Shown: positions 33,410 to 42,551 of the stretch, piece by piece | Position numbering within the stretch: the stretch's first letter is position 1 | How the letters are laid out: each line of letters starts with the position of its first letter | From: an uncultured Bacteroidales bacterium | Lineage (GTDB): Bacteria; Bacteroidota; Bacteroidia; Bacteroidales; UBA3824 | Direction of reading: 5' to 3' | Assembly (NCBI GenBank): GCA_937877455.1 | Contig: CALFIU010000177.1 | Location: 1 to 64,000 of the forward strand | Length of the DNA: 64,000 bases | Translations under genes and position numbers: made by a program | Notes under the pieces: generated by a model | The model's database searches: none | The model's input: the letters and a program-made list of their open reading frames with translations, nothing else | Told to the model about the DNA's origin: nothing

Positions 33410-33532
33410 GCATGAATAAATAAAAAAAACACGAAATTTTAATAATTTTTTCAAAAAAAAATTTTAACATCCCAACAAAAAGTTATAAATTTCGCAAAAA
33501 ATTTTAAAGATAAACCGCGCAAAAAAAGCAAA

Positions 33533-34663
33533 ATGCAGGACACAATAGAAGTTCTGAACAACGATTTGGCTTATAGTCTCTTTAAGAATATGCAGAGCGA
33601 CAATCTGGAATATACTTATAGAGGTGATTTTAATTCTGCCATTGCCGAAAACATTCTTTCATTGGTTGAAACCAACTTTGGCGATGTCAATGAAAAGACT
33701 ATGGTTCGCAAAAGAGTTTATTTTATAATGGTTGAATGTCTGCAAAACATTACACGACATCAAGAAGATAAACCCAAAAATGCAATTTTGCCCAGCGAGT
33801 TTGGTTTGTTTGTAGTGAGAAGAAAAAATTATGCTTATTATATAACAACTGGAAATCTTATAAAAAACGAATCTATTGAAAACATTTCTACACGTATAGA
33901 AACAATAAATTCGATGGATGGTGAAACTTTAAAAAACTATTCGCGCGAAATACTAAAAGAAGGTAATTATTCAAACAAAGGCGGTGCTGGATTGGGATTA
34001 ATTGAAATGGCGCGCAAATCTGGTAGAAAATTAAAATATAATTTTCATAATCTTGGCGATGGTTACTCATATTTTTATCTTCACATGTGTGTACCTTTTG
34101 ACAAAGAATTTACACCAGAAAGCGAGGCTGAATATAAACAATATTCCGAAAGTGTTACATTAAAACTTCATAAAACCCTGATATTAAACAATATAGTTTT
34201 AAATTTCAGTGGTATTCTCAATCAAGACAACCTTATAAATTTGCTTAATATACTTAGCCGACAAATCACAACATCAAAAATGCTAAAAACTAAGGTTTAT
34301 GGTGTAATGATTGAGTTGTTGCAAAATGTACTTTCGCATGCCGATCAATATACTATTGGTAATTGCAAAGGTACATACGGATTATTTTACATAACAGATA
34401 AAGATAGCGAACTTATTTTGACATCTGGAAATTTTGTAAAAAATAGTAAGGTGAATCAAATGAAACAATTGCTCGAAAAAATTAACAGCACAAACAAAGA
34501 GGAGCGAGTTTCGCTTATGCACACTTCAAATCCCGAAGGAATAGGTTTTATGGCAATTAGGAACAAATCTAAAAACAAATATACTTACCATTTTACCAAA
34601 ATAGATGAAGATTTTTCTTTTTTTTCTATTAATATCAAGTTAAATAAAATTGATAACATATAA
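33533..34663 (+). CDS. tandem SiaB-family (DUF6272) protein with two kinase-like domains
   Basis: 376 residues made of two SiaB/DUF6272-like GHKL domains (about 1-185 and 195-376). The first has YFIMVECLQNITRH (N-box), YAYYITTGNLIKNESI, INSMDGETLKNYSREIL and a full glycine motif KGGAGLGLIEMARKSGR. The second repeats the order with YGVMIELLQNVLSHAD, ELILTSGNFVKNSK and a weaker glycine motif PEGIGFMAIRNKS. The single-domain relatives are encoded at 11312 and 12347. It has no membrane segment and stands alone between a repeat and tRNA-Arg, with no SiaC gene beside it. The second domain may be regulatory rather than catalytic. Function is inferred from the family. Confidence 0.8.
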   Translation: MQDTIEVLNNDLAYSLFKNMQSDNLEYTYRGDFNSAIAENILSLVETNFGDVNEKTMVRKRVYFIMVECLQNITRHQEDKPKNAILPSEFGLFVVRRKNYAYYITTGNLIKNESIENISTRIETINSMDGETLKNYSREILKEGNYSNKGGAGLGLIEMARKSGRKLKYNFHNLGDGYSYFYLHMCVPFDKEFTPESEAEYKQYSESVTLKLHKTLILNNIVLNFSGILNQDNLINLLNILSRQITTSKMLKTKVYGVMIELLQNVLSHADQYTIGNCKGTYGLFYITDKDSELILTSGNFVKNSKVNQMKQLLEKINSTNKEERVSLMHTSNPEGIGFMAIRNKSKNKYTYHFTKIDEDFSFFSINIKLNKIDNI

Positions 34664-34791
34664 ATATTTTAGGTTTGATTTTTTTTTTCGGCTTAAAATA
34701 GTTTGTTGTTGTAAAAAATAAAAAAAAATTAAATACTAACTATTTGAAAATTAATTTATAATAAAAAAATAAAAAAAAAGTTCAAAAAAAA

Positions 34792-34823
34792 TTTGGAAGT
34801 TTCAAAAATACTCCGTTACTTTG
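34792..34823 (+). promoter_or_regulatory. tRNA-Arg promoter
   Basis: TTTG at 34792-34795, then TACTTTG at 34817-34823, close to the phylum consensus with one fewer base in the -7 box. It lies 43 nt before the tRNA. Confidence 0.6.
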
Positions 34824-34866
34824 CACTCGAAATAAGGAAACAAACAAATACTTATTCAAAAGATAC

Positions 34867-34940
34867 GGCCCCGTAGCTCAACTGAATAGAGTATTTGACT
34901 ACGGATCAAAAGGTTGTGGGTTTGAATCCCGCCGGGGTCA
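34867..34940 (+). tRNA. tRNA-Arg (anticodon ACG)
   Basis: A 74-nt gene. The acceptor arms GGCCCCG and CGGGGTC pair with one G-T. The anticodon stem TTTGA/TCAAA encloses the loop CTACGGA (anticodon ACG, CGN codons after A34 editing). The T arm is GTGGGTTTGAATCCCGC. The discriminator is A; CCA is not encoded. Confidence 0.95.
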
Positions 34941-34943
34941 CGA

Positions 34944-34972
34944 AAGCGAAATCAAAAGATTTCGCTTTTTTA
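34944..34972 (+). terminator. terminator of tRNA-Arg
   Basis: AAGCGAAATC and GATTTCGCTT form a 10-bp stem with an AAAA loop, followed by T residues. Confidence 0.9.
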
Positions 34973-35093
34973 TTTTTATAAGATTATTTCATTTACACTC
35001 AAATTAAACCAAGAAAAGAAATTTTCTAATTGATAAGTTACATTAATCTAATGTATTAAAAACTGCAACGAATTAAAATATATTAACAGAGTG

Positions 35094-35215
35094 GTCTAAA
35101 AATTGCTTTTTCTGCGTTGTATTTCAATCTCAAAATGCTCATTTACAATCAGTAAACTGCGCTTTTTCGATTTCATACGTCTTGAAAAATCTAATTTTTA
35201 GAACTCCCCTTAAGA
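35094..35215 (-). repeat. MITE-like ~120-bp repeat, copy 2
   Basis: An inverted copy of 26812-26936 with only a few differences over its length (for example CGTATGAAATC is kept, and a G/A change lies in the adjoining poly-A). Here the end matching AATTTTTAGAAC has decayed to AATTTTTAGACC. It lies about 150 nt after tRNA-Arg, as copy 1 lies after tRNA-Leu. Confidence 0.75.
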
Positions 35216-35280
35216 AAATTCGCAAAATTAAGTTGTTAATTTTTAATTTATTGAAGTGTTTATTTGTGAGATTTATCGCA

Positions 35281-35348
35281 GCAATTTCATTTGAATGGGC
35301 GAGCCTATGTTTCTGCCCGCATTGATGTTGATTCAAATGAGATTGACG
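35281..35348. repeat. dispersed palindromic element, copy 4
   Basis: GCAATTTCATTTGAAT at the left and ATTCAAATGAGATTGACG at the right are inverted repeats. Inside lie GGGCGAGCCT and TCTGCCCGCATTGATGTTG, the latter shared with the copy at 13268. The middle palindrome is weaker than in copies 1 and 3. Confidence 0.7.
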
Positions 35349-35443
35349 TGGTATTTTATTGATTTGTTCTTCGTAGAAAAATGAAATCGGCATTATGCAT
35401 TATAAAAAAGATTTAAAAATTGTTTTTTTTTCAATTCTTTTGC

Positions 35444-35451
35444 TACCTTTG
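35444..35451 (+). promoter_or_regulatory. promoter -7 box of the MlaD-family gene
   Basis: TACCTTTG, a perfect TAnnTTTG match, 21 nt before the ATG at 35473. Confidence 0.65.
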
Positions 35452-35472
35452 TAAACAAAAATATTCGGTATA

Positions 35473-36429
35473 ATGGAACGCAATTCAATTATTAGAATAG
35501 GAATTATGGTTGTAATTTCAATTATAATCTTGGTATGGGGTTTGAGTTTTTTAAAAGGAGACAATCTTTTTAAAACAGAAAATGAATATTATGCAATTTA
35601 TGATAAGATAGATGGTTTAATGGAATCAAACGAGGTGCAATTTAGTGGCTACAAAATTGGTTCCGTAAGCGAAGTAAATCATTTTTCCGACAGTACAATT
35701 CATTTTGGTGTTAAAATACGCATTAACAACGATTTTAAAATCCCAGTTGGTTCGGTAGCAAAAATTACAAGCCTTGACATTATGGGGTCAAAGGGTGTGG
35801 AAATTATTATGCCTGAACGAATTACTGGTTATTTAGAAAATGGTGATACTATACTTTCTAATTCTGACGCTGGACTTATTGAGCAGGTAATGAGTATGGT
35901 GATGCCAATGAAAGACCAATTTATTTCTTTTTTACAGTCCACAGATTCAGTGATGTACTCTGTTAATCAGTTACTTAACGAACAAAATCGTACTAATCTT
36001 GGAAAAAGTTTATCAGATTTGCAAGTTTTAACCACTCATTTACGCAATAATGCCAATTCAATAGACACAATGATGTCGAATATGCGTCAACTAAGTACGA
36101 CACTTGGAAATAATAGTGCAAATATCGACCGTGCTATAAATAATTTTGCGACAATGAGCGATAGTTTACGAGCAGCCGACATTGCAAAAACAATTCGTGA
36201 AGCTAGAACAGCCTTAGACAATGTCAACGTTATGTTGCGACAAGTAAACGATGGAGATGGCAGTGTGTCTAAAATTATGAAAAGCGATTCTCTTTATAAT
36301 AATCTTGAACGCGCAAGTACAACACTCGACAGAGTTTTGGCTGATTTTGAAAAACATCCCAAAAAATATATCAATCTTGCTGTTTTTGGTGGTAAAGATA
36401 AATCTGAAAAAAAGAAAAATAGAGAGTAA
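35473..36429 (+). CDS. MlaD/MCE-domain lipid transport protein
   Basis: A 318-residue protein with one N-terminal membrane helix (IIRIGIMVVISIIILVWGLSF) followed by an MCE domain (about 38-115; YYAIYDKIDGLMESNEVQFS GYKIGSV split here, then IPVGSVAKITSLDIMGSKGVEI). The remaining ~200 residues are helical and heptad-like (LRNNANSIDTMMSNMRQLS). In Proteobacteria MlaD forms a hexamer that carries phospholipid between the membranes with the MlaEF ABC transporter. The permease and ATPase genes are not adjacent. It is the first gene of a pair with the CinA-type gene and lies near lptD and the amidase, an envelope neighbourhood. Confidence 0.85.
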   Translation: MERNSIIRIGIMVVISIIILVWGLSFLKGDNLFKTENEYYAIYDKIDGLMESNEVQFSGYKIGSVSEVNHFSDSTIHFGVKIRINNDFKIPVGSVAKITSLDIMGSKGVEIIMPERITGYLENGDTILSNSDAGLIEQVMSMVMPMKDQFISFLQSTDSVMYSVNQLLNEQNRTNLGKSLSDLQVLTTHLRNNANSIDTMMSNMRQLSTTLGNNSANIDRAINNFATMSDSLRAADIAKTIREARTALDNVNVMLRQVNDGDGSVSKIMKSDSLYNNLERASTTLDRVLADFEKHPKKYINLAVFGGKDKSEKKKNRE

Positions 36430-36441
36430 TTGTCTATAAAA

Positions 36442-36924
36442 ATGGTTTTGGAAGAAGAAATTATTTTGCTTTTGAAACAACAGCACAAATCATTTTGCAC
36501 GGCAGAAAGTTGCACTGGTGGGGAAATTGCGGCACGTTTTACCAAAATCGCAGGATGTAGTGCAGTTTTTAAAGGTGGAGCTGTAACTTATTGCAACGAA
36601 GCAAAACATAATGTTTTGGGCGTTGCGACACATACTCTTGAAAAATATACAGAATTGAGCCTTCAAACTGTTAAGGAAATGGCAGAAGGAGCATTAAAAC
36701 TTTACAACACCGATTTTGCAGCATCGGTTTCTGGGGTTGCTGGACCTGATGGAGGTACAATTGAAAATCCAGTTGGAACAGTTTATGTTGGTTTTGCTCA
36801 AAAAAATAAATCAACAATTACAAAAAAATATAATTTTAATTCAATCAATAGGTTAGAAAATATAAATTCAACTGTTAATACTGTTTTTGAAATTTTGAAA
36901 AGTAAACTCTTGGAGACATGTTAA
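36442..36924 (+). CDS. pncC: CinA C-terminal-type nicotinamide-nucleotide amidohydrolase (PncC family)
   Basis: A 160-residue stand-alone CinA C-terminal domain. Motifs are FCTAESCTGGEIAARFT, FKGGAVTYCNEAKHNVLGV, ASVSGVAGPDGGT and NPVGTVYVGFA. Homologues deamidate nicotinamide mononucleotide in NAD recycling. The ATG at 36442 is preferred to an in-frame TTG at 36430, which overlaps the stop of the MlaD-family gene. It is 12 nt after that gene and ends 14 nt from a convergent gene. Confidence 0.88.
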   Translation: MVLEEEIILLLKQQHKSFCTAESCTGGEIAARFTKIAGCSAVFKGGAVTYCNEAKHNVLGVATHTLEKYTELSLQTVKEMAEGALKLYNTDFAASVSGVAGPDGGTIENPVGTVYVGFAQKNKSTITKKYNFNSINRLENINSTVNTVFEILKSKLLETC

Positions 36925-36938
36925 ACCAATCCTCTGCC

Positions 36939-38111
36939 CTATTCTACATATAGTCCAGCTTTGAAATATTTTGATTTTTTGTCGGATAGTTGTAAAAAAC
37001 CACTTAAAATTTTTCCATCTGTAGAAATATCTGCTGTTATTGGTATATATTTTTGAAAATCAGATTGTTGAATTATTAAAAAAGATGCAGGATTTTCTAA
37101 AAGAGAGAATTTTTCAAGCATCATTGCCAACAATCCCATGCTGTGACGACAATTTATTTCTACAAATGGATTTATTTTTATATTTCCTGATTCATAATAA
37201 GTTATTCCGTCAATTCCCAAAAAACCAGAATAATTTTTGCAAAAATTAGATTCACATAGCACTTTTTTTATGTTTTCAACAAGGTTTAATGTAAATTCAA
37301 CAGAAAAATCCGGAATATTATTAAATTTTTTAGCAACACTTCCGATATAAAAACCATTGTTAGAGGTTTTAAAAATTGAAACACCAATAAATTTTGGAAT
37401 AGAGTTTTCAATTTTAAAATGCAACGAAAAATCATCTTTTTTGTCGAAAAGAGTTTCACACATTACAAATCCTTGCGTTCTAAAAATGTATTTAAGCCAA
37501 TTTTTAAAATTATCGTCTATTTCGCGCTTTCTAAACATTTGTATGCCCCTACCGCTGCTACTCATTGGTGCTTTGAATACAACTCCGTTGCCTGTATCAA
37601 ACTTAATGTTGAATAATTCTAACGCCGATCTTGTATCAAAAAGTTTTTGTGGTAATTGGTCTAAAGTTGGAAAAAAACTATTGCCATATTGTGAGATAAA
37701 TTTTTTTAAAACTTCTGAGGATAAATCTCGCGAAAAAAGTTTTTTATGTTTTTCTTCGCTGTAATTTCCAATTGGCGATTGTAAAAAATCGTTGGAAAAA
37801 TTTTTTTTAATTTTATTTATAAAATTAAATGCACGTGGCGAAATGCCCCATGGCAAAAATTTGTCAAATTGTTTATCTGCTATTTTGTCAATATTGTTTT
37901 TTAAAATAAATTTAGTATTATAAAAATTTTTCAAAAAATTATCAATTTCAGGCAAATTGTCAACAAGCAAATAGTCATTGGTGTTGGAAAAATACATTGG
38001 CAATACGCCAAGGTCGCTTTCAAGCAACAACGGAAATTTTGGTGGATTGTAATAACAGCAACCGTTAGCCACCTCCATTTCACAACTTGGATTAAACAAT
38101 CTGAGATTCAT
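36939..38111 (-). CDS. conserved protein with ATP-grasp-like core, function unknown
   Basis: 390 residues, not recognised as a named enzyme. The opening MNLRLFNPSCEMEVANGCCY and PWGISPRAFNFINKI are distinctive. The segment NGVVFKAPMSSSGRGIQMF resembles the ATP-binding lysine and glycine loop of ATP-grasp enzymes, and the late INPFVEINCRHSMGL resembles the metal-binding E...N pair. This suggests ATP-dependent ligation, but no substrate can be named. The start at 38111 is preferred because a further upstream ATG (38138) lies inside lptD. It directly follows lptD on the same strand (11-nt gap), so it is likely co-transcribed with an outer-membrane gene. Confidence 0.55.
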   Translation of the reverse strand: MNLRLFNPSCEMEVANGCCYYNPPKFPLLLESDLGVLPMYFSNTNDYLLVDNLPEIDNFLKNFYNTKFILKNNIDKIADKQFDKFLPWGISPRAFNFINKIKKNFSNDFLQSPIGNYSEEKHKKLFSRDLSSEVLKKFISQYGNSFFPTLDQLPQKLFDTRSALELFNIKFDTGNGVVFKAPMSSSGRGIQMFRKREIDDNFKNWLKYIFRTQGFVMCETLFDKKDDFSLHFKIENSIPKFIGVSIFKTSNNGFYIGSVAKKFNNIPDFSVEFTLNLVENIKKVLCESNFCKNYSGFLGIDGITYYESGNIKINPFVEINCRHSMGLLAMMLEKFSLLENPASFLIIQQSDFQKYIPITADISTDGKILSGFLQLSDKKSKYFKAGLYVE

Positions 38112-38122
38112 TTTTAGGCTGT

Positions 38123-40855
38123 TTAGTTGTCGCGCCAAGATTGCGAACGTTTGTATTGTACGCCTTGGAACATCGACGAATTGATTGCCAACGTAAAATT
38201 GTAACTACGTAACCTTCCAAATGGTATTATGTAAAAACTTAGGTTAAAACAATGTAAATCGCGCGTTACAGAGATACGTGTTGATGTCATTTTTTTTGCG
38301 TCGAAATCATATCCAGAACTTAGGCTCATGTGCCATTTGTCGGTAAATGTTAACGAACCTGTTAAATTAAGCGTTTGAGTTATTACTGGTGCTTTGTTGT
38401 TGGTGTGCGAATAGTTGAAACCATAATCGGCACTCAAATTCCATGGTACGCTATAGTAGCCATATTCAGAATTTTCGCGTTCTTTTTTTAACTTTTCGGC
38501 TTCTTCTTTACGTCTTTTTTCAACTTCTTCTGCTGTTGCAATTATATTACCTTCGTCGTCAACTTCGGCCTCAGCTGGTTGATCTGCTGTCTTGTCTTTG
38601 TTTTTTCCAAAGGTTTTGCTATCAATAGAAAAACCTGTTGAAATTCTTGCATTTGTAAGCCTTGCCCATTGACGACCACCAGTTTCTTGCATTAGATATT
38701 TTTTGGTTCTTCGTCCTGCACTATCGAGTTGGTAGGGGTCGAATGTACCCGAAAATGTGAGGTTCATTTTGTCAAAAAGCCTTGTGCCACCGCTCATTGA
38801 TATGTTGCTAAGTCGCATACTATCAGCAGCAAGATTGTAACTTCCCGAAAAATTAAGGCTTTCGAGAAGTTTTATTTTTTTGTAATCTTCGGTTGTGTCT
38901 TTACGATTAACAACCTTCATTTCAAAATTGTTGCCAAGTGAGAAATTGATGTTAGCCGATTTTCCACTGCCTGGATAGCCATACACACCATTGAGATAAT
39001 AGCAATATTTTGATGTTCCTGTTGTGTCGTTTGGATTGATGTCATAAAATCCCCACGATTGCTCACTAAAATCTGGTCGCCACGACATTCCAACACTTGG
39101 TGTTAGTACATGTCTAAATGCTTTTATACGTTTAGATTTGTTGAAGTTGTACATTCCATAAAGTTTTGTACTTGCCGAAATAGAGGCTGAGAAATCGTAA
39201 TTATGGCGTATGGCATCAATTGTATCTTGTGAATAATTTATTTTATCGGTTGTTTCGCCATCAAGATCATAACTATTTGACATATAACGCTGAATATAAT
39301 TTGGATAAACTCTACCTGTGTAATTGATTGATGGAGAAACGTTTATGTATTTAAGCACGTTAAAAGATGTGCTAATTGGCACTGTATATTTAAAACCATA
39401 GCGCATTTTGTCGAACATTTCTTGTTTAAATAGTAACGAATCAGGAAGTTTGTCAACGCTATTGGTGAAGTTTGCGTTAATAGAAGTACCAATTTTTTCG
39501 TACCATCTTTGTTTGCCCACCTGAACACGTCTTTTAAACGGAAAGAATTTTTGCATTGATAGAGCAACCGTTGGAAAACTGAATGCCAATGTGCTGTCCG
39601 AAAGATTTTGGGTCATGTTGGCATTTGTTGACATATTAACAAACCCACCGAAAAATGATTTTTGATACGACACGCTTGAAGAAGTTGTGCTTCGTACATA
39701 GTCTTCTACGCTTGTGGCATTGTAACGGTCATAATTTTGTTTGTCATAACTTATGTTGGCGTTAAAAGAACTTGTTGGATTGGCTTTTGCATCTTGATTA
39801 AAATTAAATTTAAGCAAGTAGGAGTTTGTTGAATTATAACGTATATCGCTATTGGTTGAAGTTATAAATTCTTTTTCTCCATAAACATTTTTTGTGTATG
39901 CAAAATTTAAATTTCCAGCAAATTTATAACGCACTTTGAATTTAGAACTTACGTTTGCCCCCCAACTTCCATAGCTATATATGCTGCCCAAAACTTCCAA
40001 ATCGGCGTAATCGCTTAACGCAAAATAATATCCACCATCACTGAGGTAAAAACCGCGACGACTTTCTTCTCCATAACTTGGTATAATAATGCCTGATTGT
40101 TTCTTTTTTGTGCTTGGGAAAATTCCGAATGGCAAACCAAGAATATAAACTGGAACATCAAGCAACACAAAATATGCTGGTCCAGAGATAATTTTGTCGT
40201 TTGGAATTACTTTAGCACGTGTTAGTTGTAGGTAGAAATGGGGATGGTCGTCATCGCAAGTGGTGTAACGACCGTTTTTTAGGTGAATTTCTTTGTTGGG
40301 ATGCATTTTGGTGATTTCGCCACGCAAATATCCACCCGATTGTTCTGTTACTACATCGTTGACATAGCCTTTTTTGGTTTTAAAATTATACTTCATAACC
40401 CTTGAAGTAAACTCATCTTTGTTGTCTTTAAAAACAGGCATACCCGTAATTTCATGAGTAACAGAATCTTCTGTACCTTCTGCATAGATAGAATTTTGGT
40501 CAAGTTCTATGCGCATAAAGTCTGATGTAAGATCCATGCCAAGGCTTTTTACTTCGGCAGTTCCATACATATAAACTTTTTTGTCGGTTAGAGAAATTAA
40601 TAAAGAATCTTTGCAAGTATAATTTATTGGATCGTCAACCACCGATTTTGGCTTACGTTTCATTTCCAAACTATCAACAGTAACAGTAGCCGAATCTGTG
40701 AGAATGCTGTCTTGAGGGTTTCGCAAAGAGTCGGACAATGCCGAGCGACGAAGTCGATTGCGACGATTATTTTTGTCATCGCTGTTGGGTTGTTCTTGGG
40801 CAAAAACCATGTTTGCCGTCAACATCAAAAATATTATAAATAATAGTTTTTTCAC
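38123..40855 (-). CDS. lptD: LPS-assembly outer membrane protein LptD
   Basis: A 910-residue exported protein (signal peptide MKKLLFIIFLMLTANMVFAQ). A periplasmic OstA-like part spans about 75-260 (DSLLISLTDKKVYMYGTAEV..., LKNGRYTTCDDDHPHFYLQL, YFVLLDVPVYILGLPFGIFP). A large beta-barrel with many alternating strands follows, ending with SMFQGVQYKRSQSWRDN. LptD inserts lipopolysaccharide into the outer leaflet. The Lys/Glu-rich insert around residues 755-790 (EEVEKRRKEEAEKLKKE) is an unusual charged loop. It is divergent from the amidase gene. Confidence 0.88.
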   Translation of the reverse strand: MKKLLFIIFLMLTANMVFAQEQPNSDDKNNRRNRLRRSALSDSLRNPQDSILTDSATVTVDSLEMKRKPKSVVDDPINYTCKDSLLISLTDKKVYMYGTAEVKSLGMDLTSDFMRIELDQNSIYAEGTEDSVTHEITGMPVFKDNKDEFTSRVMKYNFKTKKGYVNDVVTEQSGGYLRGEITKMHPNKEIHLKNGRYTTCDDDHPHFYLQLTRAKVIPNDKIISGPAYFVLLDVPVYILGLPFGIFPSTKKKQSGIIIPSYGEESRRGFYLSDGGYYFALSDYADLEVLGSIYSYGSWGANVSSKFKVRYKFAGNLNFAYTKNVYGEKEFITSTNSDIRYNSTNSYLLKFNFNQDAKANPTSSFNANISYDKQNYDRYNATSVEDYVRSTTSSSVSYQKSFFGGFVNMSTNANMTQNLSDSTLAFSFPTVALSMQKFFPFKRRVQVGKQRWYEKIGTSINANFTNSVDKLPDSLLFKQEMFDKMRYGFKYTVPISTSFNVLKYINVSPSINYTGRVYPNYIQRYMSNSYDLDGETTDKINYSQDTIDAIRHNYDFSASISASTKLYGMYNFNKSKRIKAFRHVLTPSVGMSWRPDFSEQSWGFYDINPNDTTGTSKYCYYLNGVYGYPGSGKSANINFSLGNNFEMKVVNRKDTTEDYKKIKLLESLNFSGSYNLAADSMRLSNISMSGGTRLFDKMNLTFSGTFDPYQLDSAGRRTKKYLMQETGGRQWARLTNARISTGFSIDSKTFGKNKDKTADQPAEAEVDDEGNIIATAEEVEKRRKEEAEKLKKERENSEYGYYSVPWNLSADYGFNYSHTNNKAPVITQTLNLTGSLTFTDKWHMSLSSGYDFDAKKMTSTRISVTRDLHCFNLSFYIIPFGRLRSYNFTLAINSSMFQGVQYKRSQSWRDN

Positions 40856-41051
40856 TTTTTAAAATTTTTTGTTCGGTCCGTTGGGTGTCCAATGGTAAAA
40901 AACAAAATTCAAGTGCCAAAACTAAAGAAAATTTTGCAAATTTGCCCGAATTTTGTGTTAATACATTGAAAAACTAATTTGAATAATTTATTAACAAACT
41001 GACAATTAGTCGATTATATTTTTTTATAATAAAAAAAAATTAACTTAGGCG

Positions 41052-42296
41052 ATGAAAAACATCAATAAAAAGACAATTTTATGTCAATTTTTCTTAACTA
41101 TTGCTATAGTTTTTGCAAGTGCGTGTAATATTTCAGCACAACAGAACCCCGATTCTGTGAAAATAGTAGTAATAGATGCAGGGCACGGTGGCAAAGATCC
41201 GGGTGCGCTTGGCAAAACTACTAAAGAAAAAAATTTGACTCTTGCCATCGCTCTCAAACTTGGCAACTATATTAAAACAAATGTCAAAGGAGTTCAAGTA
41301 ATTTATACACGTGATAAAGATGAATTTGTTGCACTTGACAAACGCGCTGACATTGCCAACAAAGCCAATGCAGATCTTTTTATTTCTATACATATCAATT
41401 CGGTAAAAAGCAAAAATGTTAGAGGTGCGTCAACATACGTTACTGGATTGGCAAAAAGTAAAGAAAACCTTGAACTTGCATTGCTTGAAAACTCTGCTGC
41501 TAAAAATGAGGAAAATTATGAGGATAAATATGGCGACTTAAATAAAATTAATAGTGAAGATTATATTGTTTCTAATCTTTTTCAAAATACACATTCTAAG
41601 CAAAGTGTTCTTTTTGCGGGAAAAATTCAAAACCAATTTGAAAAACGTGCAGGACGTAAAAATCTTGGTGTTAAACAAGCCAATTTTGCTGTTTTATGGC
41701 GTACAACTATGCCTTGCGTATTGATTGAATGTGGATTTATAAGTAATGTTGATGAAGAAAATTATATGAACACTGATGATGGACAAGCAATTTTAGCTTC
41801 GGCAATTTATCGTGCGTTTAAGGAATACAAAGTTGCTGTTGAATCTGGTAAAATTGATGAGCAATTGTTGGAAATTTACGAAAAATATGGCAGCATGAGC
41901 AATGTTTCGCAAAATAGTCAATCTTCTCAAAATAAGCCAACAACCAACACTCCAACCAAAACTGACAATAAAAACACGCAAACTACTAATAATCAAGAAA
42001 ATAAAACTATAGACAATAAAAAAACTGAAACTTCAAATTATTGTTTTAGGGTACAATTGAAGTCTTCGGTAGAGAAAATTCCTCTTAACAGCAAGGTTTT
42101 TAAAGGTATAGAGAATGTTGAAGAAATTAAAATAGATGGGGTTTATAAATACACTGTTGGTTGTGAAACCGATATTAAAAAGATAACGACTTTGCAAACA
42201 AAAATACGCGAAAAAATTCCAGACGCTTTTGTAATTGCAGTTAAAGATGGCAAGCGTGTTGATTTTAATCTCGCCAAAAAGGAATTGAGCAGATAA
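41052..42296 (+). CDS. N-acetylmuramoyl-L-alanine amidase with C-terminal SPOR-like domain
   Basis: 414 residues: signal peptide (about 1-29), an Amidase_3 catalytic domain (about 32-260) and a low-complexity Q/N/T/K linker, then a SPOR-like domain (about 330-414). Zinc and catalytic residues are visible: His in VIDAGHGGKDPGA, Glu in TKEKNLTLAI, His in FISIHINSV and Glu in PCVLIECGFISN. It cleaves the stem peptide from MurNAc in peptidoglycan, normally during cell separation. Its placement beside lptD and near mlaD is a common Bacteroidota envelope arrangement. Confidence 0.88.
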   Translation: MKNINKKTILCQFFLTIAIVFASACNISAQQNPDSVKIVVIDAGHGGKDPGALGKTTKEKNLTLAIALKLGNYIKTNVKGVQVIYTRDKDEFVALDKRADIANKANADLFISIHINSVKSKNVRGASTYVTGLAKSKENLELALLENSAAKNEENYEDKYGDLNKINSEDYIVSNLFQNTHSKQSVLFAGKIQNQFEKRAGRKNLGVKQANFAVLWRTTMPCVLIECGFISNVDEENYMNTDDGQAILASAIYRAFKEYKVAVESGKIDEQLLEIYEKYGSMSNVSQNSQSSQNKPTTNTPTKTDNKNTQTTNNQENKTIDNKKTETSNYCFRVQLKSSVEKIPLNSKVFKGIENVEEIKIDGVYKYTVGCETDIKKITTLQTKIREKIPDAFVIAVKDGKRVDFNLAKKELSR

Positions 42297-42300
42297 AACA

Positions 42301-42335
42301 AAAGGGTGGTTATTACAACTACCCTTTATTTTTTG
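42301..42335. terminator. bidirectional terminator
   Basis: AAAGGGTGGTT (42301-42311) pairs with AACTACCCTTT (42317-42327) with one G-T, then ATTTTTTG. It overlaps the stop codon of the small convergent gene. Confidence 0.8.
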
Positions 42336-42520
42336 TTATTGAAAATACTTTCAATTATTAGGCTTATAAAAATATATACGCCCATATAAACAAAAATAGT
42401 GATTAAAAAATCTTTAGGAATCCAATATTGCCGTAAAATCATTATTGCTCCAATTGAAAACACAATTCTTAATACGTGTTTTATAAAATCTTTAAACGTA
42501 AGTTTTTCTTTTTTTTTCAT
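42326..42520 (-). CDS. small two-helix membrane protein
   Basis: 64 residues, with two predicted membrane helices (HVLRIVFSIGAIMILRQYW and LITIFVYMGVYIFISLIIES) and basic ends (MKKKEKLTF, NNKK). No family is recognised. It lies between the amidase and the hybrid kinase genes; the gap to the kinase stop codon downstream of its own promoter region is 31 nt. Codon use and the surrounding terminator make it likely to be real. Confidence 0.55.
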   Translation of the reverse strand: MKKKEKLTFKDFIKHVLRIVFSIGAIMILRQYWIPKDFLITIFVYMGVYIFISLIIESIFNNKK

Positions 42521-42551
42521 GTGGCAAAGATATACATTTTTGAAAAAAATG

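Noticed and set aside
3380..35348. CRISPR array formed by the palindromic repeats
   Set aside because: The copies are kilobases apart, vary in length, and have no regular spacers or cas genes.
35139..35393. Minus-strand 84-codon frame across the second MITE-like copy
   Set aside because: The frame differs from that through copy 1, and the sequence is non-coding repeat plus palindromic element.
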